From: an uncultured Bacteroidota bacterium
GTDB taxonomy: Bacteria > Bacteroidota > Rhodothermia > Rhodothermales > Salinibacteraceae
Assembly: GCA_913055845.1 (NCBI GenBank)
Contig: CAJXKO010000002.1
Span: 1 to 64,000 of the forward strand
Direction of reading: 5' to 3'
Length of the DNA stretch: 64,000 nt
Part shown: piece after piece, positions 57,186 through 64,000 of the stretch
How positions within the stretch are numbered: position 1 is the stretch's first letter
How the letters are laid out: the number at the start of each line of letters is the position of its first letter
Position numbers and translations under genes: made by a program
The notes under the pieces: generated by a model
Databases searched by the model: none
Told to the model about the DNA's origin: nothing
What the model saw: the letters and a program-made list of their open reading frames with translations, nothing else

Positions 57186-59972
57186 TCATGGGTCCACGAT
57201 CTGTTGGAAGCGAGGATGGCTGCGGAGCGCTTCGAACCAAGGGTCCTTGGCCGCCGTGGCCCGGTACTGCGGCTTCTGTCGTACTGCCCGACTCAAAAGA
57301 TCCAGCGCCTGCGTCTCCTCACCGAGTAGCAAGTACGCATGCGCCCGCTGGTAGGAGACGAGCGGGTTGGCCTCGCGGATGCGACGGAGAACAGCTCGTG
57401 CGCTGTCAGGATGTCCGGCGCGGGCGAGCACGGCGGCGACTTTGGCATGAGAGAGGGCCTCGTACAGGGCCTGCTTAGCCGGGCCAGTGCGCTCCCGAAT
57501 TTCCTCCACGAGCGTCCACGCACGGTCTACATTGGGGGCGGCCGCGCCGGCTGTTGCCAGCAGTGTCAACTCGCAATTCTGGAACTCAACCAGTTTGGGG
57601 TACAGTCGTTGTCCGGTCCGGCACTGTCGTGCTGCGTCCGCAAAGTGTCCCGTGTTTAGGGCCGCGTAAAACAACTGGTGGTGCGTATCGGACGGAATGC
57701 GGAGGTAGGCGTCGGCCTCGTGGGCCCGTTCCGCGTAATAAAATGCTTGTTGAAAGTCGCCCCGGTTCTCAAGCAGCAGTCGACTCAGGGTATACATGGC
57801 CCGGGCCGCTCCCGACGACTCCCGAATGGCGCGGTGGAGGTCCTGTTCTGCTTGGCGCACCAGCATTCGGCTGCGTTCTGGATCGTCAACATGCTGGGCG
57901 AGCCAGAAGCGAAGTTGACCGCGCGTGGTGCGGGCCCCGCTGTCGGCAGAATCCCGCCGGAGGGCCTCGTTGGCGTATGCAATCCGCCGGCGCACGATGT
58001 CTCGTTCCCGCTCCCCCCAGTCCAGCGCGTATGGGTCTACCTGCACGGTGGCGAGTCGGGCCCGAAGGGCAGGGGGCGCACTCCAGTCTGGATCGAGGGC
58101 GCCCGCCTGGTCCAACAGCGAGTCCGCCTGCGCGGCCAGATCAAGCGCCGCGGCCAGTTGGTCTTCGCGCTCCAGCTGCCTGGCGTCCGCATGGAGCCGA
58201 TCGGCACGCTCGACGAGGCGCCACGCCGTGACGCTTTGGGTCTCGGCCTGCCACGAGTCGAGTTGTATTTCCCGCCCCAGGCGTTTTCGGAACAGTCGCG
58301 ACACCTCGCGGGCGAGGTCCTTCTGCAACGCAAAAACCTCCGCCGCAGGCCGCCGGATCATCTCACTCATCAGGTGCGACTGGGTCTCCCCGTCAATCAG
58401 TTCCACATGGACCGCGAGGGAGTCCGCCACCGGCTGTACGCTACCCGTAATCAGGCTTCCTGCCTGTAGGCGCTGGGCAATGCTATCGAGTGGAGGCGAG
58501 GCCTCGCGATATGGCTCCACGCCGTGTTGAGAAATGACCTGGAGGCCGTCGACCGTTGTCAGGCGGTGGTTGAGATGTTCAGTGAAGCCGTCGGCAAAGG
58601 CGGTGAGGGTGTCTCCGGGGCTATTGTCTTCGAAGTAGAGCACGGCCACCGTCGTTGGGGCAAGCCTCTCAGGTCGTTCGCCCGCGTTGTCGAAGTGGGT
58701 CACGTCTTTGCGCGGACTGGGGCCACCAGGGCCTGCAGAGAACAATCCGGAAGGGGAAACCAGTCCCAGGGCCCACGCGAGCCAGGCCACCCCTGCGGCC
58801 CCCACCACGAGGAGCGCCAGGAAGCCAAGCGATGACAGTGACTCCGGAATCCAGGCTCGTGGACGCCGTGGGATCGGGGCGTGAGGCGGTCCCGACTCTG
58901 TTCGGACTGCCTGAAGCGCTTGGAGAAGGCGCGCGGCGGACGCCGGGCGATTCTCGGGCGCCTTTTCCAGGCATTGACCCACGAGCTGGCTGAGCTCGAG
59001 GGGCACGTCGTCCCGCTGCTCATGGAGGGGCGGAGGGGCCTCCTCGAGAATTGCACGGAGAACCGCAGGGGCGCGCTCGCCCGTGAAAGGACGCGTGCCG
59101 GTAAGCATTTCGTAGAGAACCACCCCCACGGCCCACAAATCGGACGGCGGGCCCACCGGCTTGCCTGTTGCCTGCTCCGGACTCATGTAGGCAGCCGTTC
59201 CTAATTGATGTCCCGGCTCCGTCAGGCGCGTGTCGGCGGCCGCCTTCGCAAGCCCAAAATCCAGAAGTTTCACCTCGTCGGAAGCCGTCACCATCATGTT
59301 TGCGGGCTTTACGTCTCGGTGGACGATGTCAGCGTCATGAGCCTGGGCCAACGCCGCGGCGATCTGCTTCGCATAGCGAATTGTCTCCTCCACCGGGAGC
59401 GTGCCTTCCCGCGCCAGGGTTTCCTTCAGCGTCTCGCCTTCGTAGTACGCCATCGCAATAAAGCGGTGGCCTGCCTCCGAGGTGGCAATCTCGTAGATGG
59501 TCGCGATGTGCGGGTGGTCGAGGGCCGAGGCTGCCCGAGCTTCCCGGACGAATCGCTGCTCGCCTTCCTCGCTCGCGGCCAGGTGTGGCGGCAGAAACTT
59601 CAGAGCCACCGGGCGGTCGAGTTCCGGGTCGCGCGCCTTGTAGACTACGCCCATGCCGCCCCCGCCAAGATGTGTCTCCACGACGTACCGTCCCACCGTT
59701 TCCCCCTCCAGATCTAGGGGATCGGGGGTTCGGAGGCCTTGCGTCGGCGGATCTCGACTAGAGGGCTCTTCGTCACCGGCATCGGGCAGCGCCGCGGCCA
59801 GGCGTCCAAAAAACTCTTCAGCTTGCGTCTCTGTGTCCAACAGAGAGCGGACCTCCTTCCGAATCGCTTCCTCCTCACAGGCTTCTTCGAGGTACGCCGC
59901 ACGTTTCTCAGGAGGCATCGCACGTGCCTCCTCAAAGTGCTTCCCAATCTTGTCCCAGCGATCTTCGGCCAC
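57186..59972 (-). CDS. Ser/Thr protein kinase with membrane span and TPR tail
   Basis: The 928-residue protein has an N-terminal helical region (residues 1-60), a protein kinase domain with glycine loop GGGGMG (103-108), K125, HRDVKPAN (218-225) and DFG (238-240), and a single transmembrane segment at about 381-403. The periplasmic part has a FlgO/TolB-like segment (VAVLYFEDNSPGDT to about 570) and TPR-like repeats to the end. It should phosphorylate Ser or Thr on a signal sensed outside. It follows the ECF sigma gene by 53 bases and is probably co-transcribed. A decayed relative lies at 55014-55329. Confidence 0.9.
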   Translation of the reverse strand: MAEDRWDKIGKHFEEARAMPPEKRAAYLEEACEEEAIRKEVRSLLDTETQAEEFFGRLAAALPDAGDEEPSSRDPPTQGLRTPDPLDLEGETVGRYVVETHLGGGGMGVVYKARDPELDRPVALKFLPPHLAASEEGEQRFVREARAASALDHPHIATIYEIATSEAGHRFIAMAYYEGETLKETLAREGTLPVEETIRYAKQIAAALAQAHDADIVHRDVKPANMMVTASDEVKLLDFGLAKAAADTRLTEPGHQLGTAAYMSPEQATGKPVGPPSDLWAVGVVLYEMLTGTRPFTGERAPAVLRAILEEAPPPLHEQRDDVPLELSQLVGQCLEKAPENRPASAARLLQALQAVRTESGPPHAPIPRRPRAWIPESLSSLGFLALLVVGAAGVAWLAWALGLVSPSGLFSAGPGGPSPRKDVTHFDNAGERPERLAPTTVAVLYFEDNSPGDTLTAFADGFTEHLNHRLTTVDGLQVISQHGVEPYREASPPLDSIAQRLQAGSLITGSVQPVADSLAVHVELIDGETQSHLMSEMIRRPAAEVFALQKDLAREVSRLFRKRLGREIQLDSWQAETQSVTAWRLVERADRLHADARQLEREDQLAAALDLAAQADSLLDQAGALDPDWSAPPALRARLATVQVDPYALDWGERERDIVRRRIAYANEALRRDSADSGARTTRGQLRFWLAQHVDDPERSRMLVRQAEQDLHRAIRESSGAARAMYTLSRLLLENRGDFQQAFYYAERAHEADAYLRIPSDTHHQLFYAALNTGHFADAARQCRTGQRLYPKLVEFQNCELTLLATAGAAAPNVDRAWTLVEEIRERTGPAKQALYEALSHAKVAAVLARAGHPDSARAVLRRIREANPLVSYQRAHAYLLLGEETQALDLLSRAVRQKPQYRATAAKDPWFEALRSHPRFQQIVDP

Positions 59973-60025
59973 GGCCTCTGTCGGTAGTATGAACGCTGTT
60001 GGCGGGATCGGGGCGGGCAGGTGCC

Positions 60026-60739
60026 CTAAAAAGAGGATTCTGGGGCCGAGAAGGCATCGTCGGACTCGGGATTGCGTTCGGCGTCAGTGTCGTTATCGGG
60101 GGGCGTTCCTCCGCTGCGAATCCGTTGCATCTCGCGGTAGAGCCAGGCCTTGGCCTGTTTCCAGTCTCGGCTCACCGTAGCCGTGGACACGCCTAGGGCC
60201 TCGGCGGTCTCTGCGATGGTCATGCCGCCAAAAAACCGGCACTCGACCCCACGGGCCGCGCGGGGATGTGTCTCTTCAAGTCGCTCCAGGGCATCGTCAA
60301 GGACGAGGAAGGCCTCCGCGTCCTCCTCGCTCATCGCCGCCTCTTGTCCTAGCTTCTCCCGGAGCGCCTCCAACGAAAGACGAGGGGCATCGCCCCCACG
60401 CTTCTCAGCCCGCGTCCGGCGAGCGTGGTCAATCAGGACCTGTCGCATCGCCATCGCGGACACTGCAAAAAAGTGCGACCGGTTCTTCCACGATCGGTCG
60501 TCCTGCCCAACGAGTTTGAGATATGCTTCGTTGACCAACGCTGTGGTTTGGAGGGTTGGGTCTCCCTTCCACCGCCGCCGTTGTCCACGGGCTCGCTTTC
60601 GCAACTCCCCATAGACGCGCCCAAAGAGAGCCTTCTCCGCCGCATCACTGCCCTCACGCAGGCGGTCCAGAATGCCCGTGATGTCCCACGGAGACTGCGA
60701 CTGTCCCGATGCCTTTTCGTGAGAGGGACGATCCGTCAT
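60026..60739 (-). CDS. ECF sigma factor, TIGR02999-like (ECF43-like)
   Basis: The 237-residue protein matches the ECF group often found with Ser/Thr kinases: LQTTALVNEAYLKLVGQ, FFAVSAMAMRQVLIDHARR, and sigma region 4 RFFGGMTIAETAEALGVSTA then TVSRDWKQAKAWLYREM. The N-terminal and C-terminal ends are acidic and disordered. It heads the two-gene operon with the kinase. An upstream in-frame GTG at 60748 is possible but ATG 60739 is preferred. Kinase-dependent control is known for related pairs and is inferred here. Confidence 0.9.
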   Translation of the reverse strand: MTDRPSHEKASGQSQSPWDITGILDRLREGSDAAEKALFGRVYGELRKRARGQRRRWKGDPTLQTTALVNEAYLKLVGQDDRSWKNRSHFFAVSAMAMRQVLIDHARRTRAEKRGGDAPRLSLEALREKLGQEAAMSEEDAEAFLVLDDALERLEETHPRAARGVECRFFGGMTIAETAEALGVSTATVSRDWKQAKAWLYREMQRIRSGGTPPDNDTDAERNPESDDAFSAPESSF

Positions 60740-60935
60740 GGCAACCACCCGTTCTGTGAGGAAAGAGTGAAGAAGGTGGTACGCGTCACTCCTCGTGATA
60801 AACGCGGGTGTGATCTCCCGTGGCTAGCAGATGAAGGGCCGATGGAAGAAAGAACAGGCGAACCGAACGCTTCCCATTTTGACCCCGGCCTTCATCCTCG
60901 TCAGAACCCATTACTTTAAAGCAAAGGTGAACATT

Positions 60936-61514
60936 ATGTTCGCAAAACCCAGGAATCACGCCCTCATTCGCTCCCTCACGAACTCCCCACGCGCACTCCG
61001 ACTTCTGCTTCTGGCCGCTGTCCTTCTCGCAGGAATGGGCTTCGGTTCAGCAGTGCCGGTTTGGGCGCAGGCCGACGGCGAGTCGGCGGTGCCAGCCTCC
61101 GTCCTTGAGAATGCTCCGGCGTCCTCGGCCGATGCCTGGACCGTCATGAATGCCTCCCGACGGGTTGGTTTTGGCACCTACGCTGCAATGGTCCTTCGCG
61201 GGGCCGACCCAATCACCAAGCAAGCAGCGATGCGGGATCTCATTGTCGTGGCTGGTTCCAATCGGGGACGGGTGAATCTATCGCCCACTCTGTCGCCGCT
61301 TCTGAACATTGTGGAGCATGGTCGAGGCGTTGAACACCGTCTCATGGCGCTGCAGACCCTCCACCTCATCGGGACAGATCATGCCTCTGAGGCGCACTAC
61401 CGACGCACGATGGAGAAGCTTTACCGGATTACACGAGAGGCGTCTCCGAGTCGGGTCCGGCGGACCGCCGTCGCAGTCCTCACCGACTTCTATGGAACCG
61501 TGGGTGACAACTGA
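60936..61514 (+). CDS. Exported helical-repeat protein, unknown function
   Basis: The 192-residue protein has a signal peptide (about residues 1-45, ending VWAQA), then helices like HEAT repeats (PITKQAAMRDLIVVAG, VEHRLMALQTLHLIG, PSRVRRTAVAVLTDFYG). The Shine-Dalgarno-like AAAGGTGA lies just before ATG 60936, which decides the start. It is divergent from the ECF sigma gene across about 196 bases and may be its target. Confidence 0.65.
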   Translation: MFAKPRNHALIRSLTNSPRALRLLLLAAVLLAGMGFGSAVPVWAQADGESAVPASVLENAPASSADAWTVMNASRRVGFGTYAAMVLRGADPITKQAAMRDLIVVAGSNRGRVNLSPTLSPLLNIVEHGRGVEHRLMALQTLHLIGTDHASEAHYRRTMEKLYRITREASPSRVRRTAVAVLTDFYGTVGDN

Positions 61515-61583
61515 ACATGCTGTGCCCAACGGTGCTTCGATCTACGGACTGGGCGTCTGTTGGATGCTTCGCAGAAGGGCTTG

Positions 61584-61615
61584 AAGGGGACTGGCATCAT
61601 GCCAGTCCCCTTTCG
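61584..61615 (+). terminator. Hairpin terminator after the exported repeat protein
   Basis: AAGGGGACTGGC and GCCAGTCCCCTT form a 12-bp perfect stem with a five-base loop, followed by TTCGG. It lies 69 bases past the stop of the + gene and also faces a - gene, so it may serve both strands. Confidence 0.65.
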
Positions 61616-61685
61616 GCCGTTGGGGATCCACGGAAAGGCCGTCGCGAATCGGGAAAGAACGTTCCTTTACGATCGGCGACCAATC

Positions 61686-62024
61686 TCAATCGTGAACGAT
61701 CAGAATCGGGTCGATGAGTCCCCCGGCATGGGCTTCGATCTCGTAACGGTGTACACTATTAGGGGCGGCGTCGCGCCGAACCGTAATGCGTGGAGGGCGA
61801 TCCGGCGCTACTGCGATTTCCTCGCCGGCCGGAATGGACCGGAAGAGGTCCGTCTCGGGACAGATCGTGAACTTGGCTTGGTCGCCCGCCACGACGAACA
61901 ACACCCCGTCGCCGGGCCGTACAGGAAGAACGTCTGGGGTTGCGAAAGGAGACTGCTCCGCTTCGTTTACGATAAAAACGTGATGCTCATCGGTTGAGTG
62001 GGTCATGGGCTCGTTGATGGTCAT
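61686..62024 (-). CDS. Small cupredoxin-like protein, unknown function
   Basis: The 112-residue protein starts MTINEPMTHSTDEHHVFIVN and has a short beta-rich pattern (DVLPVRPGDGVLFVV, RITVRRDAAPNSVHRYEIEA) suggesting a small beta-sandwich. I cannot see copper ligands and no signal peptide is present. Alternative ATGs are at 62006 and 62057. Function unknown. Confidence 0.5.
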   Translation of the reverse strand: MTINEPMTHSTDEHHVFIVNEAEQSPFATPDVLPVRPGDGVLFVVAGDQAKFTICPETDLFRSIPAGEEIAVAPDRPPRITVRRDAAPNSVHRYEIEAHAGGLIDPILIVHD

Positions 62025-62404
62025 GGGGCGAAGTGAAGGCGGACGAGGGGACTCCACCCGGCGCGGATGACCCTCAAAGCCAGTGTTCTAAGGGCGACGT
62101 TTCCGGAGAGATGCGCGAGTACAGTCGCTGAGTAACGCCCGCACATTTCATTTAATGGTATCTTCGATAAAGGTTCGCTCTGGGGCAGAGTACCGCCACG
62201 GTTCTCTCGGCGCGCGCTCAGTGGGCGTTAGAGAGATCCGTGGTAGGGCCCAGCCCCAGGGAGGACTGGGCAAATCCAGCCCGCCTTACGGGCAGGCCTG
62301 TTACGTTTTGCCTATTCTGCCGCGCCAGGCCGCGTCCGCCGAAAGACCTCCGCGTCCGGTGCGTTAGGTCCCCAAGAAAAAATCTCCAAAGTGCACAGGT
62401 TCGC
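62025..62404. other. Spacer before the SPFH gene
   Basis: The 380-base space between the divergent cupredoxin-like gene and the SPFH gene holds no gene I can support. An AT-rich patch near 62145-62175 may include a promoter, but no clear motif is visible. Confidence 0.45.
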
Positions 62405-63178
62405 ATGCTCACCGTCTACGCCTTCGTAGCCCTCACACTGGCTGTTGCAGGCCTTCTCGCCCGTACCTTTAAGGTTGTGAAGGAGTACGAGCGGGGCGTC
62501 AAATTCACGCTCGGCCAGTTCGAGGCCGTCATGCAGCCCGGGTTGCGCACCGTCATTCCATTTGTGCAATCCTGGGAACGGGTGGACATGCGCGTGAAGG
62601 CCGTGGATGTGCCCCGCCAGGAAAGCATCACCCGCGACAACGTGACCGTGGAGATCGATGCAGTGATCTACTACCGGGTCCGCGATGCCAAGCGGGCCAT
62701 CTTGGAGGTCGAAGAATACATGTATGCGGTGCAGCAACTGGCCCAGACCACCATGCGGAATATCGTTGGGGAGGTAGACCTCGACGCACTGCTGGCCGAG
62801 CGGGAGCGCATCTCACGACAGATCCGCGAGATCATTGACGAGGCCACCGATCCGTGGGGAATTGAAGTGCAGTCCGTGGAGCTGAAGGACATCATTCTGG
62901 CGGAAAACATGAAGCGCGTGATTGCCCGGCAGGCGGAGGCCGAGCGGGAGCGCCGTGCCGTTACGATTCAGGCGGAGGGCGAATTGGAGGCAGCCCAGAA
63001 CATGGCCGATGCGGCCAGCATCCTGAACGCAGAGGAGGGGGCTCTGCACCTACGTACGCTGCAGACCCTCAACAGTCTAAGCAGCGACGACTCCAACACG
63101 GTCATTTTTGCGGTGCCGGCCGAAGCACTCCGAGCCCTGGAACGCATCGGTGCAGCGTCCTCCGACGCAGCCGCATAA
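62405..63178 (+). CDS. SPFH/band 7 slipin protein
   Basis: The 257-residue protein has an N-terminal hydrophobic hairpin (residues 1-20), the SPFH core ([40 protein letters not shown]) and a coiled-coil tail ([20 protein letters not shown]). Slipins form ring-like membrane scaffolds in lipid microdomains. No NfeD gene is next to it in this window, unlike many slipin operons. ATG 62405 was chosen since upstream residues are not of the family. Confidence 0.9.
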   Translation: MLTVYAFVALTLAVAGLLARTFKVVKEYERGVKFTLGQFEAVMQPGLRTVIPFVQSWERVDMRVKAVDVPRQESITRDNVTVEIDAVIYYRVRDAKRAILEVEEYMYAVQQLAQTTMRNIVGEVDLDALLAERERISRQIREIIDEATDPWGIEVQSVELKDIILAENMKRVIARQAEAERERRAVTIQAEGELEAAQNMADAASILNAEEGALHLRTLQTLNSLSSDDSNTVIFAVPAEALRALERIGAASSDAAA

Positions 63179-63209
63179 GACCCCTCGCCGTCCCCCGTTC
63201 GTTTCATTC

Positions 63210-63752
63210 ATGCGTTCCCGTTCCATGTCCGCCGTCGCCCTACTCCTGACCGTCTTCTTCGTACTGCCTCCCGGCAGTTCCGGCACCGACCCCGCCCCAT
63301 CTGCCGCCGTCCACTCTCGGCCTCCACTGCTTGTCATGTCCGACTCGCTTCCCGAGCCCAGCCCTGACCTCTCCCCACAGGAAGTCGTGCGTCTGCAGGT
63401 AGATGCCCTAGGCACCAACGACGTGCCCCACGAGGACGCAGGCATTGAGGCGGCCTTTAATTTTGCCTCGCCCGCCAACAAGCGCTCTACTGGTCCCCTG
63501 CGTCGCTTCCGCCGGCTCTTTGAGACCCCTGCGTACCGCCCCATGATTGACCACCGCAGTGCCCAATACAGCGAGCCTCAGGTGGAGGGCAAAATGGCTC
63601 GGATTGGTGTCATTCTGCTGACAGACCAGGGTAGGCAGGTTGGGTATCTGTTTCGCCTCTCCCAGCAGCCGGGTCCCCCAAACGAGGGCTGCTGGATGAC
63701 CGATGGAGTGCGTCGGGTGCCTGTTCAGGATGCTGGTCGCCGCGAAATCTGA
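63210..63752 (+). CDS. DUF4864-like exported protein
   Basis: The 180-residue protein has a signal peptide ([20 protein letters not shown]) and the family pattern [39 protein letters not shown], then PAYRPMIDH and [12 protein letters not shown], like DUF4864. The function is unknown; it is probably secreted or periplasmic. It follows the SPFH gene by 31 bases and may be co-transcribed. Confidence 0.7.
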   Translation: MRSRSMSAVALLLTVFFVLPPGSSGTDPAPSAAVHSRPPLLVMSDSLPEPSPDLSPQEVVRLQVDALGTNDVPHEDAGIEAAFNFASPANKRSTGPLRRFRRLFETPAYRPMIDHRSAQYSEPQVEGKMARIGVILLTDQGRQVGYLFRLSQQPGPPNEGCWMTDGVRRVPVQDAGRREI

Positions 63753-64000
63753 TGGCTCTCAGTTAGGGCTACACGTACCCTCAGTCTTTTGCTCCCTAGA
63801 AGGCCGGGATAAAGCGCAGTAACGTCTATGCAACGCAGGGAACTACTAAAACTTTAGGTTCTACTGACCCTTGTTGAAAACGGAAGTCAGAGGGTGTCCT
63901 TTTTGCCTTTGGCGGGCCCCTTTTCGGGACTGGAGCTGTGGCGAAGCGCCTGTCCGCCGCTCGTCAGGACGACATCCTGACACCCATCTCAGCACAGGTC
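63753..64000. other. Downstream spacer with palindrome at window edge
   Basis: No protein gene is visible in the last 248 bases. A perfect 7-bp inverted repeat, GTCAGGA and TCCTGAC around a five-base spacer, lies at 63963-63981. A T-rich stretch at about 63898-63907 (TCCTTTTTGC) is not preceded by a clear stem. The region may be the start of another feature cut by the window edge. Confidence 0.4.

Overview
The window looks like chromosomal DNA of a halophilic member of the Rhodothermia (Bacteroidota), close to Salinibacter. The DNA is GC-rich and the proteome is acidic, with Glu/Asp-rich ribosomal and RNA polymerase proteins as expected for a salt-in lifestyle. Most starts lack a Shine-Dalgarno sequence. 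Bacteroidota-type families are present: a DUF5103 type IX secretion plug, DUF3078 and an Hc1-like histone. The assignment is inferred from protein resemblance only. No insertion sequence, prophage, CRISPR array or rRNA gene was seen.

Region 1 (1-12.5 kb) is the information-processing superoperon in classic order: the 3' end of tuf, tRNA-Trp(CCA), secE, nusG, rplK, rplA, rplJ, rplL, rpoB, rpoC. A 575-base rplL-rpoB spacer holds a 13-bp hairpin and a possible rpoB promoter, and a 15-bp-stem hairpin follows rpoC. Region 2 (12.5-28.2 kb) is a mixed metabolic and envelope stretch: a fused isoprenoid-alcohol kinase/DUF92 protein, a dicarboxylate symporter, a class II photolyase, an AidB-like acyl-CoA dehydrogenase, an M20 peptidase, a PBP4-type carboxypeptidase, SpmA/SpmB, an aspartokinase without ACT domains next to a 2,4-diaminopentanoate-dehydrogenase-like enzyme, and an RluA-type pseudouridine synthase. 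Region 3 (28.3-32.8 kb) is a heme cluster, hemF-hemH-methyltransferase-hemL.

Region 4 (32.9-43.6 kb) has an MFS transporter, two tandem-domain universal stress proteins, small acidic or coiled-coil proteins, pyrF, a long acyl-CoA dehydrogenase, a cyclopropane-fatty-acid synthase, an amino-acid-kinase-fold protein that seems to have lost its catalytic residues, and the Hc1-like gene with its own promoter and terminator. Region 5 (43.6-54.3 kb) is rich in envelope and stress functions: DUF3078, a membrane-anchored gluzincin with a TPR-like tail, the DUF5103 lipoprotein, a cold-shock protein with a near-consensus promoter and long leader, an M14 peptidase, a saccharopine-dehydrogenase-like enzyme, superoxide dismutase, a DJ-1/PfpI protein and a ChaN/EreA-like protein.

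Region 6 (54.3-64 kb) begins with decaying DNA holding a cupredoxin-like remnant and a shifted N-terminal remnant of a Ser/Thr kinase. A MATE exporter follows, then an intact ECF sigma factor-Ser/Thr kinase pair whose kinase is paralogous to the remnant, a divergent exported repeat protein, an SPFH/slipin protein and a DUF4864 protein. The most rewarding points are the putative pseudokinase at 42361-43089, the VTE5/VTE6-like fusion, the ACT-less aspartokinase pair, the ferrochelatase active-site change, and the ECF-kinase locus with its relic.
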